NCBI GenBank assembly: GCA_000179315.1
Contig: ADZZ01000631.1
Location: forward strand, 1-49,499
Length of the DNA: 49,499 nucleotides
From: a delta proteobacterium NaphS2
GTDB taxonomy: Bacteria > Desulfobacterota > DSM-4660 > Desulfatiglandales > Desulfatiglandaceae
Direction: 5' to 3'
Positions 1-10,100 of this stretch are shown here, piece after piece. Each line of letters begins with the position of its first letter. Position 1 is the stretch's first letter. The notes below the pieces were generated by a model. It worked only from the letters and a program-made list of their open reading frames with translations, was not told where the DNA came from and ran no database searches. A program made the position numbers and the translations under genes.

Positions 1-463
1 CTGTCGTGAGTTGTCTCGACTCACGCATTCCGACGGAAATTGTGTTCGATCAGGGGATTGGTGATCTTTTTGTGGCGCGAGTGGCGGGCAATTTTGTCAA
101 TGACGATATTTTAGGCAGCCTTGAATTCGCAACCAAGCTGGCGGGTGCCAAGCTGATTGTGGTGATGGGGCATACGGAATGCGGTGCAGTCAAAGGTGCC
201 TGTGATGCGGCGCAACTCGGCTTGCTAAGGCGACACTGGCCAATATCAACCCGGCCGTAAGGGCCGTTCAGGGTGATTACATGCCCAGAAATTCAAAAAA
301 CACGAAATTCGTCCAGGCGGTCGCGGAAATGAATGTCAAGCTAACCATGCAGAAACTCCGCGACAGGAGCGTTGTGCTACATGAAATGCTCGACAAGGGT
401 GAGATTGGAATGATCGGCGCAATGTATGACGTGGGCACCGGAACCGTCAAATTTTATAAGTGA
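1..463 (+). pseudogene. beta-carbonic anhydrase, 5'-truncated by the window edge and frameshifted
   Basis: Beta-class carbonic anhydrase converts CO2 to bicarbonate at a zinc site. The visible frame opens off the left edge with the zinc/active-site motif SCLDSR and continues to GHTECG, the second zinc-ligand motif. Near positions 219-226 the frame breaks. The first frame runs into unrelated residues and stops at 260, while the homologous text (ANINPAV, then MPRNSKNT and RDRSVVL) continues in the next frame from about 224 to the stop at 461-463. The two halves fit together if one base has been lost around 222-226. This is either a real frameshift or a sequencing error in an otherwise normal gene; the C-terminal part is well preserved, which suggests the lesion is recent or artefactual. 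Family assignment is firm; functional status is not. Confidence 0.8.
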
Positions 464-519
464 CCATCGATCAGAAAGTCCATGTGATTTCTTGCCGACA
501 CCCTTATTTTTTCGATTCA

Positions 520-1116
520 TTACTCACGCTTTTCATCAAAAACCGGCAGGCCTTCCACCTGATCCTTGGTGATTTTCAAGCGGATATCTCCATCCTCTTC
601 GTAATGGTCGATTTCCGTTACGGGGATGGCAATGTCTTTCTTGCCCCAAAGGTGGCCTTCCACCATAACGAGGTGGGTAATCAGACCGCTTTTTCCCTGT
701 ACCAGAAATTCATCCACCCGGCCCACATGACCGTCCGTGGCATAGACCTTGGCACCTTTTTGCACTGCGACCCGGCCTTCCGGTATGGCTTCGTGCTCCA
801 CAAAAACGGCGGCGGGCGTACCCGCATACCAGCCTTCCTGATCGGCCATGTACAACAATATATTACTGGGAATATACTCTTCCTGAATGAAACTCTTCAT
901 TTTCTCGAATTCCTTCTTGTCAATGGAGAGTTGAACGGTTTTATGATCGGCGTCCTTTACATACTTTTCCGGGACCAGTCGTTGGCTGTTTCCCAGGTCA
1001 TTTTCTCTGACCACCAGATGGGTGATTCTCTCTACTTTGGGATTGATGATAATATCTTCGAGACGGCCGATTCGGCCGTCCGTGCATTCGACGTGTGCTT
1101 TCGGGTGAAAATCCAA
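520..1116 (-). CDS. tandem PRC-barrel domain protein
   Basis: 198 residues with two PRC-barrel-like units. The first is about residues 1-75 (CTDGRIGRLEDII, then HLVVREN) and the second about 105-185 (ATDGHVGRVDEFLV, then HLVMVEGHLWGKKD). PRC barrels are small beta folds known from photosynthetic reaction-centre H subunits, RimM and stress-type cytoplasmic proteins. No catalytic residues are expected and no specific role can be read. No signal peptide or membrane segment is seen. The start is a TTG preceded by a good GGAGG at proper distance. The gene lies 84 bases downstream of the mutase small subunit gene in the same direction and could share its transcript. It faces the carbonic anhydrase gene across about 56 bases. 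Confidence 0.75.
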   Translation of the reverse strand: MDFHPKAHVECTDGRIGRLEDIIINPKVERITHLVVRENDLGNSQRLVPEKYVKDADHKTVQLSIDKKEFEKMKSFIQEEYIPSNILLYMADQEGWYAGTPAAVFVEHEAIPEGRVAVQKGAKVYATDGHVGRVDEFLVQGKSGLITHLVMVEGHLWGKKDIAIPVTEIDHYEEDGDIRLKITKDQVEGLPVFDEKRE

Positions 1117-1200
1117 GGAGTACCTCCATTAATTTATTTTTTTGAATTGCTAAAGCCTCTGATTTTTGCAGGCTGTTTCCAAATTGATCCGAATCGGTTT

Positions 1201-1611
1201 CTACTGTTTGGCAACATGGTTTTTTATATAGGCGACGATTTCCGTGGTGGTGGTTCCCGGTCCGAAGACTTCGGCAATGCCGACCTTTTTGAGGGCAGGG
1301 ATATCCTCATCGGGGATGATACCGCCGCCCAGAACCAACATGTCGCTGATCCCTTTTTCCTTTAACAGCTCCATCACCTTTGGAAAAAGATAATCATGGG
1401 CGCCTGAAAGGATGCTCATGGCAATCACATCCACATCCTCCTGAACGGCGGATTCCACGATTTGTGTGGGCGTCTGTCTCAACCCTGTGTAAATCACCTC
1501 CATGCCTGCATCCATAAGCGCCGACGCCACCACCTTGACCCCCCGGTCATGGCCGTCGAGCCCCGGCTTTGCCGCCAGCACCCTTATTTTTTTGCCTTTA
1601 TTTGATTTCAT
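1201..1611 (-). CDS. methylmalonyl-CoA mutase, small (cobalamin-binding) subunit
   Basis: A stand-alone B12-binding domain of 136 residues, the size usual for the C-terminal domain of methylmalonyl-CoA mutase in two-subunit forms. The base-off/His-on signature D-x-H-x-x-G is present as LDGHDRG, with His21 as the expected lower cobalt ligand. It is followed by [12 protein letters not shown] and a glycine-rich [12 protein letters not shown] segment. Known role: it carries adenosylcobalamin for the interconversion of succinyl-CoA and (R)-methylmalonyl-CoA. AGGAG precedes the ATG. It lies directly downstream of a deleted remnant of the large (substrate-binding) subunit, so it may now pair with a large subunit encoded elsewhere or be without a partner. 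Confidence 0.88.
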   Translation of the reverse strand: MKSNKGKKIRVLAAKPGLDGHDRGVKVVASALMDAGMEVIYTGLRQTPTQIVESAVQEDVDVIAMSILSGAHDYLFPKVMELLKEKGISDMLVLGGGIIPDEDIPALKKVGIAEVFGPGTTTTEIVAYIKNHVAKQ

Positions 1612-1734
1612 CTTTTGCTCCTATGGCGAATGATATCATTCGCCTTTCTCATGATCAATCGACGCACCCGGTGACACCGTTATTAAATTCCGCCGTCCGC
1701 ATTGTGAATTTGATACTATCCCAGCGTGGCGTAC

Positions 1735-2015
1735 CCTCTGACCGCTACCGCTTCCATGTCCGCCAGGGAGTCGATGGCCACACCGACCTTTCCCACTTCA
1801 CCGAGAGACATTTCATGGTCCGAATCGTACCCGATCTGGGTGGGCAGATCAAAGGTCACGGAAAGTCCCGTCTGCCCCTGGTCCAGCAGAAAGAGGTGTT
1901 GAGAAATTCAAGTTTTCTCTCCGGCCGTTTGCTTACTTTCTGGTTCACTGACACAGACCATTTGTTTACTGCGTCGGCCAGCGCTTCCTGGTTCCTATTG
2001 TCCGATATGGATGAA
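1735..2015 (-). pseudogene. remnant of methylmalonyl-CoA mutase large subunit
   Basis: Between the carboxyltransferase and the mutase small subunit, the minus strand holds pieces of a mutase large subunit (normally about 550 residues). A Shine-Dalgarno-like AGGGAGG (2016-2022) is followed by an N-terminal stretch reading SDNRNQEALADAVNKW and then [12 protein letters not shown]. The ATG seems altered: ATA stands where a start is expected. In a different frame come [20 protein letters not shown] and the following [19 protein letters not shown], conserved in the mutase family. The roughly 60-70 residues that should separate the two pieces are missing. The reading ends in a TAG soon after ADMEAV, and about 400 C-terminal residues are absent. 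No intact frame spans the region. This is gene decay or an assembly collapse; the identity of the pieces is clear. Confidence 0.8.
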
Positions 2016-2034
2016 CCTCCCTGCATATCCGACA

Positions 2035-3585
2035 CTACAACGGACAATTCCCATGCCGCCGTGAGGGAATGCTTTGCTTTTTGTCTTTCAGCATCAACAG
2101 CGCTTTGATCAAGCGGGGCCGGGTGTTCTCCGGAAAAATGATCTGATCGATATATCCCAATTCGGCTGCTTTGAAGGGGCTGGCGAAATTGTTGCGATAA
2201 TTGTCGACCAGTTCTTTGCGCCTGGTTTCGGGATCTTCAGCTTCGGCAAGCTCTTTTCTGAAGATGATATTGACGGCTCCTTCGGGTCCCATGACGGCAA
2301 TTTCAGCCGTCGGATAGGCGTAGTTGATGTCGCCGCCATGGTGTTTGCTGCTCATGACGTCATAGGCGCCTCCGTAGGCTTTTCGGGTGACCACCGTGAT
2401 TTTGGGTACCGTGGCTTCGCAGTAGGCGTAAATGATCTTGGCGCCGTGTTTGATGATACCGCCGTGTTCCTGGCCGACGCCCGGCAAAAACCCCGGGACG
2501 TCCACAAAGGTAATCAGGGGAACATTAAAAGAATCGCACGTCCGCACAAACCGTGCGCATTTCATGGAAGCGTTGATATCGAGACACCCGGCCAGAAATT
2601 TGGGCTGGTTGGCGACGATCCCTACGGGCATGCCGTTTAAACGGCCGAAGCCTACGACCATGTTCTGAGCGTAGTGGCGTTGCACTTCCAGAAATTGGTT
2701 ATGGTCCAGAACCGAGTTGATGATATCTCTGATATCGTAAGGTATTCTGGGGTTGGTGGGAACCACGCTGTTCAGGGCCGGATCCGTTCTTAAGGGATCA
2801 TCGGTGCAGGGAATGATCGGCGGCATTTCCCGATAATTCTGGGGCAGGAATGCCAGTATCTCTTTGACCCGGTCCAGCGCCGCCTGGTCGGATTCCTCGG
2901 CAAAGTGGGCCACACCGCTTTTGCTGTTGTGGGCCATGGCGCCTCCCAGGGCTTCGGCGGTCACTTCCTCGCTGGTAACGGTTTTAATGACCTGAGGTCC
3001 GGTGACGAACATGTTACTGGTTTTTTTCACCATCAGCGTAAAATCCGTGATGGCGGGGGAATAGACGGCGCCACCCGCACAGGGCCCCATGATAACGGAT
3101 ATTTGCGGGATGACGCCCGAGGACAACACATTCCTTCTGAAGATTTCACCGTAGCTGCCTAAGGAAACCACCCCTTCCTGGATTCTGGCGCCTCCCGAAT
3201 CATTCAGGCCGATCACCGGCGCGCCGTTATCCAGGGCCAGGTCCATGATTTTACAAACCTTTTCTCCAAATGGGCCGCTCAAGGACCCGCCAAAGACCGT
3301 AAAATCCTGAGAGAAAATGAAGACGGATCGTCCATCGACGGTACCGTATCCCGTGACAACCCCGTCCCCCGGAATTTTCTTTTTGTCCATGCCGAAATCC
3401 TGGCAGCGGTGGACAACGAATTTGTCGATCTCTTCAAAGCTCCCGTCGTCAAGCAGGTATTCGATGCGCTCCCTGGCGGTCATTTTTCCCTTGGCGTGCT
3501 GCTGATCGATTCGTTTCTGCCCGCCACCCAGGTCTGCTTCAAGGTTCCTTCTTTCAAGTTCACTGATTTTCGCTTCAATATCCAT
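2035..3585 (-). CDS. acyl-CoA carboxylase carboxyltransferase subunit (propionyl-CoA / methylmalonyl-CoA type)
   Basis: 516 residues from the ATG at 3585, which has AAGGAG upstream; a longer in-frame extension to 3651 lacks family-like sequence. The protein has the two crotonase-like carboxyltransferase halves. The N-half carries [13 protein letters not shown] and [12 protein letters not shown], and the C-half carries [17 protein letters not shown] and [15 protein letters not shown]. The family (PccB/MmdA) moves a carboxyl group between biotin and propionyl-CoA/methylmalonyl-CoA. The neighbouring methylmalonyl-CoA mutase genes support use in propionate/succinate interconversion. No biotin carboxylase, biotin carrier or membrane decarboxylase subunit is in the window, so carboxylase, transcarboxylase and decarboxylase roles cannot be separated. 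Confidence 0.88.
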   Translation of the reverse strand: MDIEAKISELERRNLEADLGGGQKRIDQQHAKGKMTARERIEYLLDDGSFEEIDKFVVHRCQDFGMDKKKIPGDGVVTGYGTVDGRSVFIFSQDFTVFGGSLSGPFGEKVCKIMDLALDNGAPVIGLNDSGGARIQEGVVSLGSYGEIFRRNVLSSGVIPQISVIMGPCAGGAVYSPAITDFTLMVKKTSNMFVTGPQVIKTVTSEEVTAEALGGAMAHNSKSGVAHFAEESDQAALDRVKEILAFLPQNYREMPPIIPCTDDPLRTDPALNSVVPTNPRIPYDIRDIINSVLDHNQFLEVQRHYAQNMVVGFGRLNGMPVGIVANQPKFLAGCLDINASMKCARFVRTCDSFNVPLITFVDVPGFLPGVGQEHGGIIKHGAKIIYAYCEATVPKITVVTRKAYGGAYDVMSSKHHGGDINYAYPTAEIAVMGPEGAVNIIFRKELAEAEDPETRRKELVDNYRNNFASPFKAAELGYIDQIIFPENTRPRLIKALLMLKDKKQSIPSRRHGNCPL

Positions 3586-3663
3586 AATTAATCTCCTTGA
3601 AGGTGATGATGGCGAAAGGATCGGTGGCGAGGGAGCACTTGGTGTGAGCACTGACCCCTTATT

Positions 3664-3957
3664 TCAGAAACGGTCTTGTTTCCAGCGGCGGTATTTCTGA
3701 AGGTCTTTTTCGAGAAAATGAATGCAAAAAAGGAGGATGAGGGCGTCGTCAATTTGTCCCAGAATGGGAATGAAATCGGAAAGGAGATCAATGGGACTGA
3801 GGAAATAGAAAATGGCAAGGACGAAAACAACAATGGACGCGAGAGAAACATCACGATATTCCCCTTTCCAATAATCCTTTACGAGCGCGCCAAGCAGCCT
3901 GAAATCCTCAAGTAATCGGCGCAACAAACCTATTTTGACCAGATTATTTCTTAGCAT
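3664..3957 (-). CDS. DUF1232 (YkvA-like) small membrane protein
   Basis: 97 residues. The central hydrophobic stretch (ASIVVFVLAIFYFLSPIDLL) followed by SDFIPILGQIDDALIL is the hallmark of the DUF1232/YkvA family: a membrane segment with the conserved SPIDLLPDFIP-like turn and an acidic DD. Function is unknown in general. The gene lies upstream of and in the same direction as the carboxyltransferase, with about 78 bases between them. The + strand opposite contains only a shadow reading frame. Confidence 0.75.
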   Translation of the reverse strand: MLRNNLVKIGLLRRLLEDFRLLGALVKDYWKGEYRDVSLASIVVFVLAIFYFLSPIDLLSDFIPILGQIDDALILLFCIHFLEKDLQKYRRWKQDRF

Positions 3958-4099
3958 CGGAAAAGACCCTGCTGATAAACAGCCCTATCATGTCAGGATT
4001 ATATGATAATTTCAATAAATTTTGTGAACGGCAAAGATTGCAGGCCGAAAATGTGGGTTCTTTCCATTGATTTTAAGATACAAAAAGGTATTTTTAAGC

Positions 4100-4128
4100 T
4101 TGAAAATAATGGTGCTTGTAGTTACAAT
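4100..4128 (+). promoter_or_regulatory. sigma-70-type promoter of the hdr/nuo operon
   Basis: TTGAAA (4100-4105), a 17-base spacer and TACAAT (4123-4128) match the -35/-10 consensus well, in an AT-rich stretch. Transcription would start near 4135, leaving an untranslated leader of about 90 bases before the ATG at 4226. The 3958-4225 interval otherwise shows no gene. Confidence 0.55.
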
Positions 4129-4225
4129 GTAGCTATATGTAAAAATGGGCCTTCTCAAAGCCGCAGTAGTGAAACTGGTTTTGATCGTGGGGCCTTTAAC
4201 CGGTATTGAAGGAAGGAGATCATCA

Positions 4226-4621
4226 ATGAGTGAAAATGTGAAAGGCTCGGTACTGGTCGTAGGTGGTGGCATTTCCGGCATGCAGTCTGCACTGGATCTG
4301 GCCAACTCGGGCTATTATGTCTATTTGCTGGAAAATAGCCCGTCCATCGGGGGTGCCATGGCGCAGTTGGACAAAACCTTTCCCACCAATGATTGCGCCA
4401 TGTGAATCATCTCCCCAAAACTGGTCGAGGTCGGCCGGCATTTGAACATTGAATTGATCACCTATGCAGACCTGGAATCGGTGGAAGGCTCTGCGGGCAA
4501 TTTTAAAGTAAAAATCAAGAAGCGCGCCAGAAGTATCGACATGGACCGTTGCACCGGGTGTGGCAGCTGTGTCGAAAACTGTCCTGTCACCCATCAGGGC
4601 GTTCAAGTACCGCGGGCATGA
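4226..4621 (+). CDS. HdrA N-terminal fragment protein with in-frame UGA (predicted selenocysteine)
   Basis: Read through the TGA at 4403-4405, this frame encodes 131 residues homologous to the start of heterodisulfide reductase subunit A. Residues 8-25 are an FAD-binding Rossmann motif ([14 protein letters not shown]), followed by [20 protein letters not shown] and NDCAM-U60[12 protein letters not shown]. It ends with a [4Fe-4S] motif, Cys109, 112, 115 and 119 ([12 protein letters not shown]). In the HdrA family the residue after NDCAM/NDCSM is a conserved Cys that is selenocysteine in some methanogens and deltaproteobacteria, so the UGA falls exactly where Sec is known. Normal HdrA continues for hundreds of residues; this one stops 12 residues after the cluster. 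The missing remainder is encoded by the fusion gene at 7149. GGAAGGAG precedes the ATG. The first gene of the operon. Confidence 0.78.
4403..4431 (+). promoter_or_regulatory. predicted selenocysteine UGA codon with a possible SECIS-like stem-loop
   Basis: The UGA (4403-4405) sits at the conserved HdrA Cys/Sec position, and the homologous frame continues immediately after it. Directly downstream, ATCTC (4409-4413) can pair with GAGGT (4427-4431) to give a short stem. The 13-base loop ends in GGUC, 17 bases past the UGA, within the distance usual for bacterial SECIS elements. The stem is weak by eye and was not folded computationally; the codon call rests mainly on homology. Confidence 0.5.
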
Positions 4622-4700
4622 CGTTATTTGAGCCAGCTTGGTATATTGTCAAAATCCGAACGGCAAAACAAGGGTCTTTTGCTTTCAAGGAGTGCCATAA

Positions 4701-5228
4701 GTGAAAATGAACGAAACACAATCCACAATAAATAACGCTGCCCCGGCCATAGACTATCTGGCGTTGGACAAAATGGTGGAGGAAAAGTTCGGCAATGACA
4801 AGGAAAACCTGATCATGATCCTCCAGGCCATCCAGGCGGCGTATAACTATCTGCCCCAGCCGGTGCTGGCCTACCTTGCCGAGAAGATCGGTATCCCCCT
4901 GAGCCGCATCTACGGTGTGGCGACCTTTTACAGTACCTTCAGCCTGGAGCCGCGAGGGAAAAACATCATCAACATCTGTCTCGGCACAGCCTGTCACGTG
5001 CGGGGGGCCGGGAAGGTGCTTCAGCGGATCGAAGACACCCTCCACGTTGATAACGGCAAAACCACCGAGGACGGACAGTTTACGCTGGAATCCGTGCGAT
5101 GCATCGGTTGTTGCAGCTTGGGGCCGGTTGTCAAAATTAATGAGGATGTCTACGGACGGATCGGTTCCGAGGATCTCGATAAAATTCTGGATCATTACGG
5201 GGAATCCCATAGGGAACAGGATAATTAA
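4701..5228 (+). CDS. NuoE-like NADH dehydrogenase / 24 kDa [2Fe-2S] subunit
   Basis: 175 residues from a GTG with AAGGAG upstream (an ATG two codons later is possible). It matches the thioredoxin-like 24 kDa subunit of NADH:quinone oxidoreductases and bifurcating hydrogenases. An N-terminal helical segment is followed by YGVATFYSTFSLEPRGK. The four [2Fe-2S] ligands are in CLGTACHVRGA and RCIGCCSLGPV. Known role: an accessory [2Fe-2S] centre next to the FMN subunit. It is separated from nuoF by one base, so the two are translationally linked. In this operon it is expected to work with NuoF as the NAD(H)-reactive module of the Hdr complex. Confidence 0.9.
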   Translation: MKMNETQSTINNAAPAIDYLALDKMVEEKFGNDKENLIMILQAIQAAYNYLPQPVLAYLAEKIGIPLSRIYGVATFYSTFSLEPRGKNIINICLGTACHVRGAGKVLQRIEDTLHVDNGKTTEDGQFTLESVRCIGCCSLGPVVKINEDVYGRIGSEDLDKILDHYGESHREQDN

Positions 5229-5229
5229 G

Positions 5230-7131
5230 ATGAAGATTCAGCAAATAGCGGACATCGAAAAAGCAGGGTGTAAACATCAGGAAACCCTTTATGTTCCGGA
5301 GGTGCTGACCATCAATACGGGAATGGCTTCCTGCGGTATTGCGGCCGGCGCCGATAAGACCTTTAAACGGGCTACACAGGAATTTGAGCACGACCGGAAT
5401 ATTCGACTTCGAAGCACCGGTTGTCTTGGGTTCTGTGAGATGGAGCCGTTGGTCGAAATCTACCGGAAAAACGGTCCGCGGATCATCTACAAAAAGGCCA
5501 CGGAAGATAAGATCAGGGATATTGTCGACGGGTACCGGGAAAATGTCTTTGACAAAAAGTTGGTTCTTGGGCAGATGCGGGATCCGCGTTCTTTGCTGGA
5601 CCAGGACGTGCCGAATCCCCTTCTAAATGTTGAACCGGCGCCCGGTGTTCCGTTTCTTGAAGATATTCCTTTCTACGACCGGCAGGTCAAAATTGCGCTT
5701 CGCAACTGCGGGTACATCGATCCTGAAAAAATCGAGGAATATATGGCAAGGGGCGGCTATAAAGCATTTCTCTCAGCCCTCAAACGGAATGCACCCCAAG
5801 AAATCATTGCCGCCATTAAGGAATCGGGGCTCAGGGGACGTGGCGGCGGCGGATTTCCCACGGGGGTTAAATGGGAGAGCTGTGCGGCCCACCAAGGGGA
5901 ACGCTATATCATCTGCAACGCCGATGAAGGGGATCCGGGTGCCTACATGGACCGCAGCATTCTGGAAGGGGACCCCCACACCATTATCGAGGGGATGCTC
6001 ATCGCGGGGCTGGCCATCGGGTCCAGGGAAGGGTTTATCTATGTGCGAAACGAATACCCCCTGGCAGTGAAACGATTGGTGACCGCCATTCGGCAGGCCA
6101 CGGAGTACGGACTCCTCGGCCAACACATTGCCGGTTCCGATTTTTCCTTTGAAATGAAGATCTCAACCGGCGCAGGGGCCTTTGTCTGCGGCGAATCCAC
6201 GGCGCTCATGGCATCTCTCGAAGGAGAGGTGGGTCGTCCCCGGGCCAAATATGTTCACACGGTGGAAAAGGGGTTCCGTCAGGGACCCAGCAACCTCAAC
6301 AACGTGGAAACCTATGCCAACGTGCCGGTCATACTGGCCAAAGGGGCCCGCTGGTTTGCGAATCTGGGGACGGATCACAGCAAGGGTACCAAGGTTTTCA
6401 GCCTGGTGGGGAAAATTAAAAACACCGGGCTGGTGGAAGTCCCCATGGGCACCAGCCTGCGCAACATTATTTTTGATATTGGTGGCGGTATTCCGGGAAA
6501 GAAAGCTTTTAAAGCCGTGCAGACCGGAGGACCTTCCGGGGGTTGCATCCCGGAAGCATACCTCGATCTGGGGGTTGATTTCAATGAACTGGCCAAGGTG
6601 GGATCCATCATGGGATCCGGCGGTATGATCGTCATGGATCAGGACACGTGCATGGTGGATGTGGCCAGATATTTCCTGGATTTCCTAAAGGAGGAATCGT
6701 GCGGTCAGTGCAATCCATGCCGGGAAGGAATTAAACGGATGCTGGAGATCCTGACCCGCGTTTGTGAGGGGGACGGAAGGGAAGGGGACATAGATTTGCT
6801 TCAGGAGCTGGGCGATATGGTTCGGAAATTCTCCCTGTGCGGCCTGGGCACCTCGGCGCCCAACCCGGTGCTCACCACCATCAAGTATTTCAGGGAGGAG
6901 TATGAGGCTCATATTCGGGACAAAAAGTGTCCGGCGGGTGTCTGTAAGCCCCTGTTCCATTACGAAATCAGCGAAGATGCCTGCACCGGATGTACCCTAT
7001 GCGCCCGCAAGTGCCCGCAGGAAGCGATCACCGGCGAGAAGAAAGAACCCCATGTGCTGGACCAGGAAAAATGCATCAAGTGCGGCATTTGCTACGATGT
7101 CTGCAAATTCGGTGCGGTTGTTATTGCATGA
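5230..7131 (+). CDS. NuoF-like NAD(H)/FMN subunit with added thioredoxin-like and 2[4Fe-4S] domains
   Basis: 633 residues, about 200 longer than plain NuoF and arranged like HndC/HydB/HoxF-type proteins. Residues about 1-110 are a thioredoxin-like N-domain (SCGIAAGA, STGCLGFCEMEPLV). The centre is the flavin/NADH site, with GRGGGGFPTGVKWE, ADEGDPGAYMDRS and GAGAFVCGESTALM. Next come the [4Fe-4S] ligands in SCGQCNPCREG plus a later Cys in SLCGLGTSAPNP. The C-terminal 60 residues are a ferredoxin with two CxxCxxCxxxC motifs. The family takes electrons from or to NAD(H) and, in multi-subunit complexes, can bifurcate at the FMN. The extra ferredoxin fits electron exchange with the HdrA fusion encoded next. 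Confidence 0.9.
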   Translation: MKIQQIADIEKAGCKHQETLYVPEVLTINTGMASCGIAAGADKTFKRATQEFEHDRNIRLRSTGCLGFCEMEPLVEIYRKNGPRIIYKKATEDKIRDIVDGYRENVFDKKLVLGQMRDPRSLLDQDVPNPLLNVEPAPGVPFLEDIPFYDRQVKIALRNCGYIDPEKIEEYMARGGYKAFLSALKRNAPQEIIAAIKESGLRGRGGGGFPTGVKWESCAAHQGERYIICNADEGDPGAYMDRSILEGDPHTIIEGMLIAGLAIGSREGFIYVRNEYPLAVKRLVTAIRQATEYGLLGQHIAGSDFSFEMKISTGAGAFVCGESTALMASLEGEVGRPRAKYVHTVEKGFRQGPSNLNNVETYANVPVILAKGARWFANLGTDHSKGTKVFSLVGKIKNTGLVEVPMGTSLRNIIFDIGGGIPGKKAFKAVQTGGPSGGCIPEAYLDLGVDFNELAKVGSIMGSGGMIVMDQDTCMVDVARYFLDFLKEESCGQCNPCREGIKRMLEILTRVCEGDGREGDIDLLQELGDMVRKFSLCGLGTSAPNPVLTTIKYFREEYEAHIRDKKCPAGVCKPLFHYEISEDACTGCTLCARKCPQEAITGEKKEPHVLDQEKCIKCGICYDVCKFGAVVIA

Positions 7132-7148
7132 AAGAAGGATCATCCATC

Positions 7149-10100
7149 ATGATAACATTCAAGATCAATGACAAAGAAGTTCAGGGAGAAGAAGGCCAAT
7201 ATATACTGGATGTTGCCAGAAAGAACGGTATCGAAATTCCCACCCTCTGCCATCATGAGGCCCTGGAACCTGCGGGCATGTGTCGATTGTGCACGGTCGA
7301 ACTCTTTGACGGCCGAAAAACCCGATTTGTGACAGCCTGCAACTACCCCATCTGGGAAGGGATGGAAGTTTTCACGGATTCCGAGTCCGTCATTCAGGGA
7401 CGCAAGCTCATCGTTGAATTGCTCCTGGCCCGCTGCCCCCATGTGCCGGTGCTCAAAGAACTGGCTCAAGCGTACGGAATCGAAAAACCCCGTTTCGTGC
7501 CGGAAAAAGACGACTGCATTCTCTGCGGTCTATGTGTCCGCATGTGCGAAAAGGTGGGGAACAGCGCCATCAGCCTGACGGGACGCGGTGTGGAAATGAA
7601 GGTGGACACCCCTTTTGAAGAGCAGACCGAATTCTGTGCGGGGTGCGGCGCGTGTGACTCCGTTTGTCCCACGGGTCATATCAAGTTGGAAAAGATTGCC
7701 GTTCACAAGACTGGAATCATCCCTTCTGAATATGACATGGGGCTTAAGGGCCGAAAACCGATCTATGTTCCCTATGCCCAGGCCATTCCCAATACACCTG
7801 TCATTGACCGGGACATGTGCATGCATTTCAAGACCGGAGAGTGCAAGGTGTGCACGGAATTTTGTGGTGTGAACGCCATTGATCACACCCAGGAAGACGA
7901 GACCATCGAACTGGAAGTGGGCGCCATTATCCTGGCACCCGGGTTTCAGCCGTTCGACCCCTCCGGCATGACCCACTATGGATATGGAAGGCATCCCAAT
8001 GTGATAACGGCCATGGAGTTTGAGCGCATCCTCTCGGCGTCCGGTCCCACCATGGGGCATCTCAAGCGGCCGTCCGACGGCATGACGCCCGGAAAAATCG
8101 CTTGGATTCAGTGTGTGGGGTCCAGAGAGGAGCACCGGTGTGATCACGCCTATTGTTCCGCCGTGTGCTGCATGTACGCCATTAAAGAGGCGGTCATCGC
8201 CAAGGAGCATGCGGGCAGTGATCTTGACTGCACCATTTTTTACATGGACATGCGAACGCACGGAAAAGATTTTGAGCGCTATTACGATGACGCCAGAAAC
8301 AAACACGGGGTCCGTTTCATCAAGTCCCGTGTCCCCGCCATTGATACCGTTAAGGGAAGAGATGAACTTGGCATTACCTATGTAAATGAGGATATGGTTC
8401 CCACCACGGAATCCTTTGATCTGGTGGTCCTCTCGGTGGGCATGGAAACCCCTGAAACGCTCAAAGATCTGGCTGAAAGGCTCCGTATCGATCTCACCCC
8501 GGGATGTTTCTGCGAGAGCGATTCGTTTCATCCCGTGGCCACAAGTCGGGAAGGGATTTTCGTGTGCGGTGCTTTTGCGGGCCCCAAGGACATTCCCCAG
8601 TCGGTGGTTGAGGCCAGTTCGGCGGCCGCTGAAGCCGGTGCCCTCCTGAAGGGTGCACGGAATACACTGACGAAAGTGGAGACGTTTCCGGAGGAACGGA
8701 TCATCATTGGTGAAAGGCCCCGGATCGGCGTGTTTGTCTGCCAGTGCGGCATCAACATCGGCGGCGTTGTGGATGTCCCGGCCGTCAGGGATTATGCGGC
8801 ATCGCTTCCTTATGTGGAATACGTGAGTGACAACCTCTATACCTGCTCTCAGGATACCCAGGAGGCCATGGCGAAGGTTATTTCGGAAAACAGTCTCAAC
8901 CGCATCGTGGTGGCGGCCTGTACGCCCAAAACCCACGAATCGCTGTTTCAGGAAACCCTTGTGGCGGCTGGCCTCAACAAATACCTTTTTGAAATGACCA
9001 ACATTCGGAACCAGGATTCCTGGGTGCACAAGAATGATCCACAAAAGGCCACGGAGAAAGCCAGGGACCTGGTGCGTATGGCGGTGGCCAAGGTGGCGCT
9101 CATGGAACCCCTGTCGGAAACGGAACTTGAGATCAACCAGCGGGCGCTGGTGGTGGGCGCGGGCATTTCCGGGATGGCGGCCGCCTCGAGCCTTTCAAGC
9201 CAGGGCTATGAAGTCTGTCTGGTGGAGAGGGAACCGGTCCCGGGCGGGCAGGGAAGCCTTCTGTTTCGAACCTGGAAAGGTGAAGACGTTCAGACGAACC
9301 TTTCCCAAATGATTGATCGGATTCGGTCCGATCCCAATATCGATCTGCGCCTCAACACGGAACTGGGAGGCGTGGAAGGATTCGTGGGAAATTTCAAGAC
9401 AACCCTGGTGAGTGACGGCCGTGAAGAGGAAGTGGCGCACGGTGTGGCGGTGATTGCCACGGGCGCCCATGAAGCAAGGCCTGCGGAATATCTCTACGGT
9501 GAAGACGAGCGTGTGGTGACCCACCTGGAACTGGATCGTCGGTTCATCAGAAACGATCCCACCTTGGCGGATGTGAAATCGGCCGTGTTTATTCAGTGCG
9601 TGGGTTCCCGTGAGCCCGACCGTCCCTACTGTTCACGGGTCTGCTGCAGCCATGCCATGGAAAGCGCCCTGCACCTTAAGGAACTGAATCCGGACATGCG
9701 GGTGGTGGTCCTTTACCGGGACATTCGAACCTATGGGGAGCGGGAATATCTGTACCGGGATGCCCGGAATGCCGGTGTTTTGTTCATTCCCTATACTTTG
9801 GACGGGAAACCGCAGGTTTCAAAGGATGCGGATCGACTCAAGATCGCGGTGAGGGATCCGTTGTTAAAAGAGAATGTGACCCTTACGGCCGATCTCCTCT
9901 GTCTGGCTTCCGCCATCGTCCCTTACCGTGATGCGTCTCTGGCCCAGATGTTCAAGGTCCCCATGAACGCGGACGGTTTTTTTGTGGAAGCCCACGCCAA
10001 ACTGGGACCGTCGGAGTTTGCAACGGACGGCGTTTTTCTGTGCGGCATGGATCATTACCCGAAACCCATTGATGAATCCGTTGCCCAGGCGCTGGCTGCC

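Noticed and set aside
460-1365. 301-residue open frame on the + strand
   Set aside because: It is antisense to the PRC-barrel and mutase small-subunit genes and shows no family-like sequence.
4403-4405. TGA in the HdrA N-terminal gene as a nonsense mutation
   Set aside because: It falls at the exact Cys/Sec position of HdrA and homology continues in the same frame, so selenocysteine is the better reading.
7530-9044. 504-residue open frame on the - strand
   Set aside because: It lies wholly antisense to the HdrA fusion gene and is His/Arg-rich, as expected of a shadow frame.
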